DNA of 64,000 nt from Symsagittifera roscoffensis (taxonomy: Eukaryota; Xenacoelomorpha; Acoela; Convolutidae), in contig NC_087068.1 in assembly GCF_963678635.1 (NCBI RefSeq), positions 12,282,027 to 12,346,026 of the forward strand, given 5' to 3'. A program made the translations under genes and the position numbers. The notes beneath the pieces are model-generated. The model ran no database searches. It was not told where the DNA came from and worked only from the letters and a program-made list of their open reading frames with translations. Below, in pieces: positions 45,091 to 58,926 of the stretch (positions are counted from its first letter, which is position 1; each line of letters starts with the position of its first letter).

Positions 45091-45619
45091 ATCATAACAA
45101 ACCGACACTTCCCCACAAATTTAAATTTTTATATTTTTCTTAAATTTTTATATTGAGAATCAACTTTTTCTATATCTATTTCTCAGAAATAATCATCCAC
45201 CAATCAAAAATCAGAAGAATTTAAATGTTCGCACTTTCTATTTGCCATCACTAGCCATCAATAGCCGACATACTTTAAGATTGAGCTAGAACTATAACTT
45301 AAATTTGAAGACCTCAAGGTCAAAAATTAACAATACACGCATATTTACATATAAAAATCATAAACTAGTTACAACCCCAGCCTTTCAATCAATCAGTCAA
45401 TAAAAAATCAACAAAATTGAAATCATAAACAACACGAAAATACCCAAACACAAAATAAGTAATTTAACCTGAAGCTAAAAACTCATAAGATCACTCAGCC
45501 TAAAGATGATGTACCCTACTAAAAACCCTAGTCATCCAATAAAGGAAAGCAAGAAATCGTAACTTAATCTCAGATTATCAAGACTATTCTTCACCAAAAC
45601 GTCACCATAACCAACTCAA

Positions 45620-45844
45620 TTGTCAGAACTCATTAAGCATTCCGACCCACTCGATACAGCTTTGAAACAAAAATCGTCCGGAAAAGAAACAACTCCCTCA
45701 ATTCTGCCAGAAACACTTTCCTTACCATCAAACCCTTTCATTACAAGCATACCATTTCTCACTACTTTACCAATATCTCTCCAACATCATTTGAGTAGGA
45801 GTTATCACGAACTACAAAATACGATAAACAACCCTTACGATTAG
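45620..45844 (+). pseudogene. ORF Z, first copy: Pro/Ser/Thr-rich unrecognised frame
   Basis: It opens at a TTG (IKHSDPLDTALKQKSSGKET, TPSILPETLSLPSNPF, ITSIPFLTTLPISLQHHLSR) and ends at TAG after NNPYD. The related start at 25392 has a true ATG. It is 74 codons long, and the copy at 46544 is longer. There is no recognisable domain. The minus-strand frames overlapping it are mirrors. Confidence 0.3.
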
Positions 45845-46543
45845 GTTGGATCACTTTTGTAGCACCAACCTCCTTTGTTTTTTCACATTAAGATATCAGT
45901 TGCCTACACAAATGGGAATGAAACCGCTTACAATACAGAGTTGAGATATACACAAATACAACCAAGATCACAACACTCAAATACTAGTTATCAAAATCAA
46001 ACATAAAAATAATAACAAACCGACACTTCCCCACAAATTTAATGCACTTGCTAAAAATTTTACTTAAATTTTTATATTGAGAATCAACTTTTTCTATATC
46101 TATTTCTCATAAATAATCATCCATCAATCAAAAATCAGAAGAATTTAAATGTTCGCACTTTCTATTTGCCATCACTGGCCATCAATAGCCGACATACTTT
46201 AAGATTGAGCTAGAACTATAACTTAAATTTGAAGACCTCAAGGTCAAAAATTAACAATACACGCATATTTACATATTTCAATCAAAACTAGTTATAACCC
46301 CAGCCTATCAATCAATCAATCATTATAAAATTCAACAAAATTAAAATCATAAACAACACGAAAATACCCAAACACAAAATAAGTAATTTAACCTGAAGCT
46401 AAAAACTCATAAGATCACTCAGCCTAAAGATGATGTACCCTACTAAAAACCCTAGTCATCCAATAAAGGAAAGCAAGAATTCGTAACTTAATCTCAGATT
46501 ATCAAGACTATTCTTCACCAAAACGTCACCATAACCAACCCAA

Positions 46544-46849
46544 TTGTCAAAACTCATTAAGCATTCCGACCCACTCGATACAGCTTTGAAACAAAAAATG
46601 TCCGGAAAAGAAACAACTCCCTCAATTCCGCCAGAAACACGTTCCTTACCATCAACCCCTTTCATTACAAGTATACCAATTCTCACTACTTTACCAATGA
46701 CTCTCCAACATCATTTGAGTAGGAGATATCACGAACTACAAAATACGAAAACAACCTTTACGATTAGGCTGGAGCACTTTTGTTTTTTCACATTTAGATA
46801 TCAGTTGCCTACAAAAATGGGAATTAAACCGATTACAATGCAGAGTTGA
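46544..46849 (+). pseudogene. ORF Z, second copy
   Basis: The frame of 101 codons matches the first copy through LQHHLSRRYHELQN and then extends (IRLEHFCFFTFRYQLPTKMG). It may be the C-terminal region of a retroelement polyprotein or a chance frame. It is conserved between the two duplicates mainly because they are recent. Confidence 0.3.
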
Positions 46850-47386
46850 GATATACACAAATACAACCGAAATCACAATACTAAAATACTATCTCAACAG
46901 AAATTTATATTAAACTTTGGAATAACCATAAAATTAATTTATTTAACCAATCATCGAATACCATTATCTCAAAAAGGATTCATAGCTCAATCCTTGCCTC
47001 TGCTATTTATTTTTACAGAATTGATTTACAACTACGACAGACAAGCAATTAATTTACAATCCATTTTCAGGACTATTATACACATTTATCTTTTTTTAAT
47101 TTTTTGGTTAAAACCCTCTACCTTTTTGTATTCTTCGCCAAAACGTCCACCTTTCACCAAAACGTCTCCATAACCAACCAAATTGTCAAAACTCATTAAG
47201 CATTCCGACCCCACTCGGTACAACTTTGACATAAAAATCTTCCGGAAAAAAAACAATCGGAAAAACACGTATCACTCTTCAATTTGCTAAAATCTAAACT
47301 ACAGTAATAAATTTTCAATTTGCTAAATATAGTCCACACAAAAGTAAAATTTTACCATTTGAACAAAAAAGCCCATTTAGAGCAAA

Positions 47387-47629
47387 ATGAGCAAAAAACC
47401 TTTGGAGAAACCTGCAAAAATTGAAAATCAAGTAACACGTTTTCAAATACAACCTGAAATTGAATCAGCGTGCAAACGTTGGAAACCAATACTTAGAACT
47501 CCTTACTCTGAAACACTAGTCAAAAATGAACGAAGTTTTAATATGAAAACAGGTAAATTCATGATATCTAAACACGCTATAAATCAAAACAAAGATGATG
47601 AAAAATGTTTCATACCAGTCAGAATATAA
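47387..47629 (+). CDS. Intact 80-codon frame leading into array 2
   Basis: It starts at ATGAGC (MSKKPLEKPAKIENQVTRFQ, IQPEIESACKRWKPILRTPY, SETLVKNERSFNMKTGKFMI) and ends KCFIPVRI, TAA. The first 25 codons are leader sequence. From ESACKRW it is the array monomer. The counterpart at array 1 (25579) is broken by a 1-base deletion. It is the only monomer frame with an in-frame ATG near its 5' end. A downstream shifted frame adds NGGKLLSANRNEYACKKCF. The protein is unknown, and whether it is expressed cannot be judged. Confidence 0.35.
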   Translation: MSKKPLEKPAKIENQVTRFQIQPEIESACKRWKPILRTPYSETLVKNERSFNMKTGKFMISKHAINQNKDDEKCFIPVRI

Positions 47630-50600
47630 ATAAACAACGGAAGAATGGTGGAAAACTCTTATCAGCTAATCGTAATGAATACGCCTGCAAGAAATGTTTC
47701 TAATGAATCACAGATTCTTTGAAGTAATCCAGTGTGACATACATCTCGACATAAATCTTGACTGCACTATAGGTCGAGTTTTTCAAGAAATTTGACTATC
47801 AGAATTTAAAACACTACATCATTTATGCAAACACAAGTATTACTTTAACTAGCTTTAACAGTATTTAAAAATACCTTATGCAGGATACCTACCCCCAGAC
47901 ATCCGCTCAAGCTCCATTGATTTCGAAAAAAAACATCCTCTGGTATTTTTCCTGCACTAAATGTTTCCTACTGTTATATATATTCGAAGACAAAATTTCT
48001 TATCAAAAAAACTGATTTCTGTAAAACAAAGTTCATTTTGTAGAAACACTATCACGTCGTAATACTTTTTGGATACCGAAGCCCATGTGCATCGGAATAA
48101 AGCCTTAAAATTGCACCACCAGATCTTGACGAATTTAATTATTTTTTTTCTCTCACCATAACCCAATTCAATGACTTCTTTAAAAAATGTCTGTTCAAAA
48201 ATATACGCGCAATAGCTAGAAACTCCAATAACAGTTTACAATCTATAGGCATTCACTCTAAATCAGATATAAAGCATCATATCCGTACATAAAAAGTTAA
48301 AGAAAAATTGAACATTGTTCAAAAGCAATCCATCGATCAAAACTTTAGGTAACTCGCTGAAACAGCTCGTTCCTCAGATATCTACAAACAAGATAAAAGT
48401 AGACATTTTAAGGATATTAAAGATTATAGCTATCTCAATGGGGAAAGATTCTGAAACTGAATCAGCGTGCAAACGTTGGAAACCAATACTTAGAACTCCT
48501 TACTCTGAAACACTAATCGAAAATGAACACAGTTTTTATATGAAAACAGGTAAATTCATGATATCTAAACACGCTATAAATCAAAACAGAGATGATGAAA
48601 AATGTTTCATACCAGTCAGAATATAAATAAAGAACGGACGAAGTGATGGAAAACTCTTATCAGCTAATCGTAAAAAATACGCCTGTAAGAAATTTTTCTA
48701 ATGAATCACACATTCTTTGAAGTAATCGATTATGACTAACATCTCGACATGAGACTTGACTACACTATAGGTCGAACTTTTCAAGAAATTTGAATATCGG
48801 GATTCAAAACACTACATCATTTATGCAAACACAAGTATTACTTTAACTAGCTTTAACAGTATTTAAAAATACCTTATGCAGGATACCTACTCTCAAACAT
48901 TCGCTCAAGTTCCATTGATTTCGAAAAATCATCCTCTGGTATTTTTCCTGCACTAAAATTTTCTGACCGTTGTATATATTCGAAGACAAAATTTGTTATC
49001 AAAAAAACCTAATTTCTGTGAAAAAAAAAGTTCACTTTGTAGAAACACTATCACGATGCACATTTTTTTTGGAAAGAGAAGCCCATGTGCATCGGAATAA
49101 AGCCTTAAAATTGCACAACCAGATCTTGACGAATTTAAATATTATTTTCTCTCACCATAACCCACTTCACTGACTTTTCTAAAAATTGTCTAGTCAAATA
49201 TATACGCGCAATAGCTAGAAACCCCAAAAAAGTTTACAATCTATAGGCATTTACTCTAAATCAGATTGAAAGCCTCATATCCGTACATAAAACGTTAAAG
49301 AAAAAATGAACCTTGTTCAAAAGTAATCCATCGATCAAAACTTTACGTAACTCGCTGAAACAGCTCGTTCCTCAGATATCTACAAACAAGATAAAAGTAG
49401 ACATTTTAAGGATATTTAAGATTATAGCTATCTCAATGGGGAAAGATTCTGAAACTGAATCAGCGTGCAAACGTTGGAAACCAATACTTAGAACTCCTTA
49501 CTCTGAAAAACTAGTCGAAAATGAACACAGTTTTTATATGGAAACAGGTAAATTCATGATATCTAAACTCGCTATAAATCAAAACAGAGATGATGAAAAA
49601 TGTTTCATACCAGTCAGAATATAAATAAAGAACGGACGAAGTGGTGGAAAACTCTTATCAGCTAATCGTAATAAACACGCCTGTAAGATATTTTTCTAAT
49701 GAATCACACAATCTTTGAAGGAATCGATTATGACTAACATCTCGACATGAAACTTGACTACAATATAGGTCGAATTTTTCAAGAAATTTGATTATCGGGA
49801 TTCAAAACACTACATCATTTATGCAAACACAAGTATTACTTTAACTAGCTTTAACAGTATTCAAAAATACCTTATGCAGGATACCTACTCCCAGACATCC
49901 GCTCCAGTTCCATTGATTTTGCAAAAAACATCCTCTGGTATTTTTCCTGCACTAAAATTTTCTCACTGATATATATATTTTTGAAGACAAAATTTGTTAT
50001 CAAAAAACCTTATTTCTGTGAAAACAAAGTTCACTTTGTAGAAACACTATCACGACGTACATTTTTTTGGATACCGAAGCCCATGTGCATTGAAATAAAT
50101 CCTTAAAATTGCACAACCAGATCTTGACGAATTTAAATATCATTTTTTCTCACCACAACCCACTTCACTGACTTTTCTAAAAAATGTCTAGTCAAAAATA
50201 TACGCGCAATAGCTAGAAACCACAATAAAAACTTTCAATCTATAGGCATTTACTCTAAATCAGATTGAAAACCTCATATCCGTACATTAAACGTTAAAGA
50301 AAAAATGAACCTTGTTCAAAAGTAATCCATCGATCAAAACTTTACGTAACTCGCTGAAACAGCTCGTTTCTCAGATATCTACAAACAAGATAAAAGTAGA
50401 CATTTTAAGGATATTAAAGTTTATAGCTATCTCAATGGGGAAAAACTCTGAAACTCAATCAGCGTGCAAACGTTGGAAACCAATACTTAGAACTCCTTAC
50501 CCTGAAACACTAGTCGAAAATGAACAATGTTTTAATGTGAAAACAGTAAATTCATGATATCTAAACACGCTATAAATCAAAACAGAGATGATGAAAAAAG

Positions 50601-53600
50601 TTTCATACCAGTCAGAATATAAATAAAGAACGGACGAATCGGTGGAAAACTCTTATCAGCTAATCGTAATAAAAAAGCCTGCCAGAAATGTTTCTAATGA
50701 ATCACACATTCTTTGAAGTAATCCAGTGTGACATACATCTCGACATAAATCTTGACTGCACTATATGTCGAATTTTTCAAGAAATTTGACTATCAGAATT
50801 TGAAACACTACATCATTTATGCAAACACAAGTATTACTTTAACTAGCTTTAACAGTATTTAAAAATACCTTATGCAGGATATCTACTCCCAGACATCCGC
50901 TCAAGTTCCATTGATTTCGAAAAAAACATCCTCTGGTATTTTTCCTGCACTAAATGTTTCCTACTGTTATATATATTCGCAAAATTTCTTATCAAAAAAA
51001 CCTAATTTCTGTAAAACAAAGTTCATTTTGTAGAAACACTATCACGTCGTATTATTTTTTGGATACCGAAGCCCATGTTCATCGGAATAAAGCCTTAAAA
51101 TTGCACCACCAGATCTTGACGAATTTAATTATTTTTTTTCTCTCACCATAACCCAATTCAATGACTTCTTTAAAAAATGTCTGTTCAAAAATATACGCGC
51201 AATAGCTAGAAACTCCAATAACAGTTTACAATCTATAGGCATTTACTCTAAATCAGATATAAAGCATCATATCCGTACATAAAAAGTTAAAGAAAAATTG
51301 AACATTGTTCAAAAGCAATCCATCGATCAAAACTTTAGGTAACTCGCTGAAACAGCTCGTTCCTCAGATATCTACAAACAAGATAAAAGTAGACATTTTA
51401 AGGATATTAAAGATTATAGCTATCTCAATGGGGAAAGATTCTGAAACTGAATCAGCGTGCAAACGTTGGAAACCAATACTTAGAACTCCTTACTCTGAAA
51501 CACTAGTCGAAAATGAACACAGTTTTTATATGAAAACAGGTAAATTCATGATATCTAAACACGCTATAAATCAAAACAGAGATGATGAAAAATGTTTCAT
51601 ACCAGTCAGAATATAAATAAAGAACGGACGAAGTGATGGAAAACTCTTATCAGCTAATCGTAATAAATACGCCTGTAAGAAATTTTTCAAATGAATCACA
51701 CATTCTTTGAAGTAATCGTTTATGACTAACATCTCCACATGAAACTTGACTACACTATAGGTCGAATTTTTCAAGAAATTTGACTATCGGGATTCGAAAC
51801 ACTACATCATTTATGCAAACACAAGTATTACTTTAACTAGCTTTAACAGTATTTAAAAATACCTTATGCAGGATACCTACTCTCAAACATCCGCTCAAGT
51901 TCCATTGATTTCGAAAAAATCATCCTCTGGTATTTTTCCTGCACTAAAATTTTCTGACCGTTGTATATATTCGAAGACAAAATTTGTTATCAAAAAAACC
52001 TAATTTCTGTGAAAAAAAAAGTTCACTTTGTAGAAACACTAGCACGATGCACATTTTTTTGGAAAGAGAAGCCCATGTGCATCGGAATAAAGCCTTAAAA
52101 TTGCACAACCAGATCTTGACGAATTTAAATATTATTTTCTCTCACCATAACCCACTTCACTGACTTTTCTAAAAATTGTCTAGTCAAAAATATACGCGCA
52201 ATAGCTAGAAACCCCAATAAAAGTTTACAATCTATAGGCATTTACTCTAAATCAGATTGAAAACATCATATCCGTACATAAAACGTTAAAGAAAAAATGA
52301 ACCTTGTTCAAAAGTAATCCATCGATCAAAACGTTACGTAACTCGCTGAAACAGCTCGTTCCTCAGATATCTACAAACAAGATAAAAGTAGACATTTTAA
52401 GGATATTAAAGATTATAGCTGTCTCAATGGGGAAAGATTCTGAAACTGAATCAGCGTGCAAACGTTGGAAACCAATACTTAGAACTCCTTACTCTGAAAA
52501 ACTAGTCGAAAATGAACACAGTTTTTGTATGGAAACAGGTAAATTCATGATATCTAAACACGCTATAAATCAAAACAGAGATGATGAAAAATGTTTCATA
52601 CCAGTCAGAATATAAATAAAGAACGAACGAAGTGGTGGAAAACTCTTATCAGCTAATCGTAATAAACACGCCTGTAAGAAATTTTTCTAATGAATCACAC
52701 ATTCTTTGAAGGAATCGATTATGACTAACATCTCGACATGAAACTTGACTACAATATAGGTCGAATTTTCCAAGAAATTTGATTATCGGGATTCAAAACA
52801 CTACATCATTTATGCAAACACAAGTATTACTTTAACTAGCTTTAACAGTATTTAAAAATACCTTATGCAGGATACCTACTCCCAGACATCCGCTCCAGTT
52901 CCATTGATTTCGCAAAAAACATCCTCTGGTTTTTTTCCTGCACTAAAATTTTCTCACTGATATATATATTTTTGAAGACAAAATTTGTTATCAAAAAAAC
53001 CTTATTTCTGTGAAAACAAAGTTCACTTTGTAGAAACACTATCACGACGTACATTTTTTTGAATACCGAAGCCCATGTGCATTGAAATAAATCCTTAAAA
53101 TTGCACAACCAGATCTTGAAGAATTTAAATATCATTTTCTCTCACCACAACCCACTTCACTGACTTTTCTAAAAAATGTCTAGTCAAAAATATACGCGCA
53201 ATAGCTAGAAACCCCAATAAAAACTTTTAATCTATAGGCATTTACTCTAAATCAGATTTAAAACATCATATCCGTACATAAAACGTTAAAGAAAAATGAA
53301 CCTTGTTCAAAAGTAATCCATCGATAAAAACTTTAGGTAACGCGCTGAAACAGCTGGTTTCTCAGATATCTACAAACAAGATAAAAGTAGACATTTTAAG
53401 GATATTAAAGTTTATCTCTATCTCAATGGGGAAAAACTCCGAAACTCAATCAGCGTGCAAACGTTGGAAACCAATACTTAGAACTCCTTACCCTGAAACA
53501 CTAGTCGAAAATGAACAAAGTTTTAATGTGAAAACAGTAAATTCATGATATCTAAACACGCTATAAATCAAAACAGAGATGATGAAAAAAGTTTCATACC

Positions 53601-56600
53601 AGTCAGAATATAAATAAAGAACGGACGAATCGGTGGAAAACTCTTATCAGCTAATCGTAATAAAAAAGCCTGCAAGAAATGTTTCTAATGAATCACACAT
53701 TCTTTGAAGTAATCCAGTGTGACATACATCTCGACATAAATCTTGACTGCACTATAGGTCAAATTTTTCAAGAAATTTGACTATCAGAATTTGAAACACT
53801 ACATCATTTATGCAAACACAAGTATTACTTTAACTAGCTTTAACAGTATTTAAAAATACCTTATGCAGGATATCTACTCCCAGACATCCGCTCAAGTTCC
53901 ATTGATTTCGAAAAAAACATCCTCTGGTATTTTTCCTGCACTAAATGTTTCCTACTGTTATATATATTCGAAGACAAAATTTCTTATCAAAAAAACCTAA
54001 TTTCTGTAAAACAAAGTTCATTTTGTAGAAACACTATCACGTCGTATTATTTTTTGGATACCGAAGCCCATGTGCGTCGGAATAAAGCCTTAAAATTGCA
54101 CAACCAGATCTTGACGAATTTAAATATTTTTTTCTCTCACCATAACCCAATTCAATGACTTCTTTAAAAAATGTCTGTTCAAAAATATACGCGCAATAGC
54201 TAGAAACTCCAATAACAGTTTACAATCTATAGGCCTTTACTCTAAATCAGATATAAAGCATCATATCCGTACATAAAAAGTTAAAGAAAAATTGAACATT
54301 GTTCAAAAGCAATCCATCGATCAAAACTTTAGGTAACTCGCTGAAACAGCTTGTTCCTCAGATATCTACAAGCAAAATAAAAGTAGACATTTTAAGGATA
54401 TTAAAGTTTATAGCTATCTCAATGGGGAAAAACTCCGAAACTCAATCAGCGTGCAAACGTTGGAAACCAATACTTAGAACTCCTTACCCTGAAACACTAG
54501 TCGAAAATGAACAATGTTTTAATGTGAAAACAGTAAATTCATGATATCTAAACACGCTATAAATCAAAACAGAGATGATGAAAAAAGTTTCATACCAGTC
54601 AGAATATAAATAAAGAACGGACGAATCGGTGGAAAACTCTTATCAGCTAATCGTAATAAAAAAGCCTGCAAGAAATGTTTCTAATGAATCACACATTCTT
54701 TGAAGTAATCCAGTGTGACATACATCTCGACATAAATCTTGACTGCACTATAGGTCGAATTTTTCAAGAAATTTGACTATCAGAATTTGAAACACTACAT
54801 CATTTATGCAAACACAAGTATTACTTTAACTAGCTTTAACAGTATTTAAAAATACCTTATGCAGGATATCTACTCCCAGACATCCGCTCAAGTTCCATTG
54901 ATTTCGAAAAAAACATCCTCTGGTATTTTTCCTGCACTAAATGTTTCCTACTGTTATATATATTCGAAGACAAAATTTCTTATCAAAAAAACCTAATTTC
55001 TGTAAAACAAAGTTCATTTTGTAGAAACACTATCACGTCGTATTATTTTTTGGATACCGAAGCCCATGTGCGTCGGAATAAAGCCTTAAAATTGCACAAC
55101 CAGATCTTGACGAATTTAAATATTTTTTTCTCTCACCATAACCCAATTCAATGACTTCTTTAAAAAATGTCTGTTCAAAAATATACGCGCAATAGCTAGA
55201 AACTCCAATAACAGTTTACAATCTATAGGCCTTTACTCTAAATCAGATATAAAGCATCATATCCGTACATAAAAAGTTAAAGAAAAATTGAACATTGTTC
55301 AAAAGCAATCCATCGATCAAAACTTTAGGTAACTCGCTGAAACAGCTTGTTCCTCAGATATCTACAAACAAAATAAAAGTAGACATTTTAAGGATATTAA
55401 AGTTTATAGCTATCTCAATGGGGAAAAACTCCGAAACTCAATCAGCGTGCAAACGTTGGAAACCAATACTTAGAACTCCTTACCCTGAAACACTAGTCGA
55501 AAATGAACAAAGTTTTAATGTGAAAACAGTAAATTCATGATATCTAAACACGCTATAAATCAAAACAGAGATGATGAAAAAAGTTTCATACCAGTCAGAA
55601 TATAAATAAAGAACGGACGAATCGGTGGAAAACTCTTATCAGCTAATCGTAATAAAAAAGCCTGCAAGAAATGTTTCTAATGAATCACACATTCTTTGAA
55701 GTAATCCAGTGTGACATACATCTCGACATAAATCTTGACTGCACTATAGGTCGAATTTTTCAAGAATTTTGACTATCAGAATTTGAAACACTACATCATT
55801 TATGAAAACACAAGTATTACTTTAACTAGCTTTAACAGTATTTAAAAATACCTTATGCAGGATATATACTCCCAGACATCCGCTCAAGTTCCATTGATTT
55901 CGAAAAAAACATCCTCTGGTATTTTTCCTGCACTAAATGTTTCCTACTGTTATATATATTCGAAGACAAAATTTCTTATCAAAAAAACCTAATTTCTGTA
56001 AAACAAAGTTCATTTTGTAGAAACACTATCACGTCGTATTATTTTTTGGATACCGAAGCCCATGTGCGTCGGAATAAAGCCTTAAAATTGCACAACCAGA
56101 TCTTGACGAATTTAAATATTTTTTTCTCTCACCATAACCCAATTCAATGACTTCTTTAAACAATGTCTGTTCAAAAATATACGCGCAATAGCTAGAAACT
56201 CCAATAACAGTTTACAATCTATAGGCCTTTACTCTAAATCAGATATAAAGCATCATATCCGTACATAAAAAGTTAAAGAAAAATTGAACATTGTTCAAAA
56301 GCAATCCATCGATCAAAACTTTAGGTAACTCGCTGAAACAGCTCGTTCCTCAGATATCTACAAACAAAAAAAAAGTAGACATTTTAAGGATATTAAAGAT
56401 TATAGCTATCTCAATGGGGAAAGATTCTGAAACTGAATCAGCGTGCAAACGTTGGAAACCAATACTTAGAACTCCTTACTCTGAAACACTAGTCAAAAAA
56501 GAACACAGTTTTAATATGAAAACAGGTAAATTCATGATATCTAAACACGCTTTAAATCAAAACAGAGATGATGAAAAATGTTTCATACCAGTCAGAATAT

Positions 56601-57425
56601 AAATAAAGAACGGACGAAGTGGTGGAAAACTCTTATCGGCTAATCGTAATAACTAAGCCTGCAAGAAATTTTTCTAATGAATCACACATTCTTTGAAGTA
56701 ATCCATTATGACAAACATCTCGACATGAAACTTGACTACACTAAGGTCGAATCTTTCAAGAAAGTTGACTATCTGAATTTAAAACACTACATCATTTATG
56801 CGAACACAATTATTAATTTAACTAGCTTTAACAGTATTTAAAAATACCTTATGCAGGATACCTACTCCCAGACATCCGCTCCAGTTCCATTGATTTCGCA
56901 AAAAACATCCTCTGGTATTTTTCCTGCACTAAAATTTTCTTACTGTTATATATATTTTTGAAGACAAAATTTGTTATCAAAAAAACCTTATTTCTGTGAA
57001 AACAAAGTTCACTTTGTAGAAACACTATCAAGACGTACATTTTTTTGGATACCGAAGCCCATGTGCATTGAAATAAAGCCTTAAAATTGCACAACCAGAT
57101 CTTGACGAATTTAAATATTATTTTCTCTCACCATAACCCACTTCACTGACTTTTCTAAAAAATGTCTAGTCAAAAATATACGCGCAATAGCTAGAAACCC
57201 CAATAAAAATTTTCAATGTATAGGCATTTACTCTAAATCAGATTTAAAACATCCTATCCGTACATGAAACGTTAAAGAAAAAATGAATCTTGTTCAAAAG
57301 TAATCCATCGATCAAAACTTTATGTAACTCGCTGAAACAGCTGGTTTCTCAGATATCTACAAACAAAATAAAAATGGACATTTTAAGGATATTAAAGATT
57401 GTAGCTATCTCAATGGGGAAAAATT
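47462..57425 (+). repeat. Tandem array 2: ~997-bp monomer, 10 copies, with trimeric higher-order period
   Basis: The reference point (ttgttcaaaag) occurs at 48315, 49313, 50312, 51305, 52304, 53303, 54299, 55295, 56291 and 57290. Monomers fall into types. X (48315, 51305) has HSFYMKTGKF and is followed by ccgttgtatatattcg. Y (49313, 52304) has LRNSLKQ and METGKF and is followed by ctgatatatatatttttg. Z (50312, 53303, 54299, 55295) has SETQSACKRW and ends early at VKTVNS. X-Y-Z repeats as a block of about 2990 bp, then Z is amplified alone. The total length is very close to 10 monomers. Confidence 0.92.
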
Positions 57426-58270
57426 TTGCCCACACAATACCTGTCCAATCAAAATTGATATTTTCTTATACATCGGAAACAAGTTAATAGCTTTTTTAGG
57501 GTTGTCAAAGAAAATACCAGAAAAACTGAAAGTTTCATAGCCAAATTTAAATTTGTAGGAATTTCATTTTCTTTACTGAAAAGAACATCAACAGATGTGC
57601 ATTTCATACACAAGTAAATATACAAGCCAGCGTAGAAGGAAATTTTTTTCGCGGCATTTTCGGATTTTTTTTCAACATTTATCAGCAATATTTTGTTAGA
57701 CCTATAGGTTAAAGAAAATAATCAAAAATTTTCACCAAACCCTTAGGATATTCCACAAAAAAATATTCATACTACATCCAGAGCACCATGACTTTTACAC
57801 AGTCTATCAAATATTAATAATTTCGAAAATGCTCCACAAATTTTTTTGATATATATTTTCGGACTATATTTTTACGACTATATTTTGATTAGCATCCCAA
57901 AACCAGCAAAACAATGAAATACAACGAAGCCCCATTCCACATATAGCATTCTAGCTACGACATACCGATGAAACAAACGAACGAACAAAAGAACAACCTC
58001 ACACAAAAACGTTTCGTTCTCAGAACAACAATGTTTTCAGCCAACGATGAGCCGCCAACCTGAATCTCGCATTTGTTCTCTCTCCTTGTAATCCAACTTC
58101 AACGACAACACTCTTTTATTTTTTTTTCGCAATTTACTTCTTCTCTTTTGACTGTTTTTAGCCCCATTCTTTCCAAATTCTCACCCAACTCACCTCATAT
58201 GCACTGCGATGATTCTAAGCAGACTGTTTGTGATACTCATAACTCTCTAAATAATAGATACGCGCCATAG
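57426..58270. repeat. Shared right flank of the arrays (copy 2)
   Basis: The first 110 bp (57426-57535) are unique in the window and carry a short frame, FLYIGNKLIAFLGLSKKIPE. From about 57536 it matches 30205-30937. It has no gene. Confidence 0.65.
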
Positions 58271-58744
58271 ATACATACGCCTGACGAAATTCCAGACTCT
58301 GATCCGCGTCTCACTTCTAACTTCTCACAATCACCTTTTGCTCCAATAACTCTGCCAGTTACCATAGTAAACCTCACCCTTTCCGGTTCCTCCTATACTG
58401 ACTCACCAGCCCCTATTCTTTCCCCTCTCCTCTCTCTAGTAACCTCCCTGATACTCCTAGCCCTATTACAGTCGAACAGCTAGAACACGACCTCGATGAT
58501 TTTATACACATCCAGCAACAGCTTCGCATTACTGACCGAGAACTTACTATCCATCAACTAACCTACTCAGCTTCACAGCCAGAAACTTCATCCTTATCCA
58601 TTCGTAACAATCTCCCACTTGTGCAAATCGCATCCTTTTGAAAAAAAATCAATTAGTCTGCCTAGATATTTAATCAACCGACCATCATCATCACGACTCA
58701 TTCGTAGTAATCAGCCTAGACATATTAACACTTCAGAACTCTAA
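58271..58744 (+). pseudogene. ORF X, copy 4
   Basis: Same layout as 30938-31407: DEIPDSDPRLTSNFSQSPFA, then a shifted frame LPDTPSPITVEQLEHDLDDF, with an extra HI before QQQ. Another shift at GCATCCTTTTGAAAA breaks the end. It stops at TAA 58742-58744. ORF Y is then cut: at about 58927 (gacacggatcc) the sequence jumps to the point equivalent to 32157. Confidence 0.45.
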
Positions 58745-58926
58745 CCTAAAAACCTCCACTTTTTTTCCACAATACTCCTACGATAACATCGAATCATAAA
58801 ATAACTCCATGTACTAAAATGTGTTATTAGTCATTTTGTCTTACAGAAGTCAAACAAACTTCTCATCACCAATTACGGTCACACAGTCATACGCTTTATG
58901 AAACACTCACCTTACGACACGGATCC

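Larger units (their letters stand above)
45090..46940 (+). repeat. Direct duplication (~922 bp, two copies) of the array leader
   Basis: Landmarks recur at a spacing of about 921 to 924 bp: taacaaaccgacacttcccc at 45091 and 46014, and the ORF Z start at 45620 and 46544. A third, partial copy is at 47100-47290. The equivalent leader before array 1 (24870-25540) is single copy. Confidence 0.75.

Noticed and set aside
44058-47268. Frames reading SGSECLMSFDNWVGYGDVL on + at 44.1 kb and on minus at 25.4, 46.5 and 47.2 kb
   Set aside because: They are mirror readings of the leader and ORF Z. The + reading at 44.1 kb exists because that segment is inverted. I could not find evidence for coding on that strand.
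48000-57000. CRISPR-like interpretation of the regular arrays
   Set aside because: The units are about 1 kb, contiguous and without unique spacers. The genome is eukaryotic. This is a satellite.
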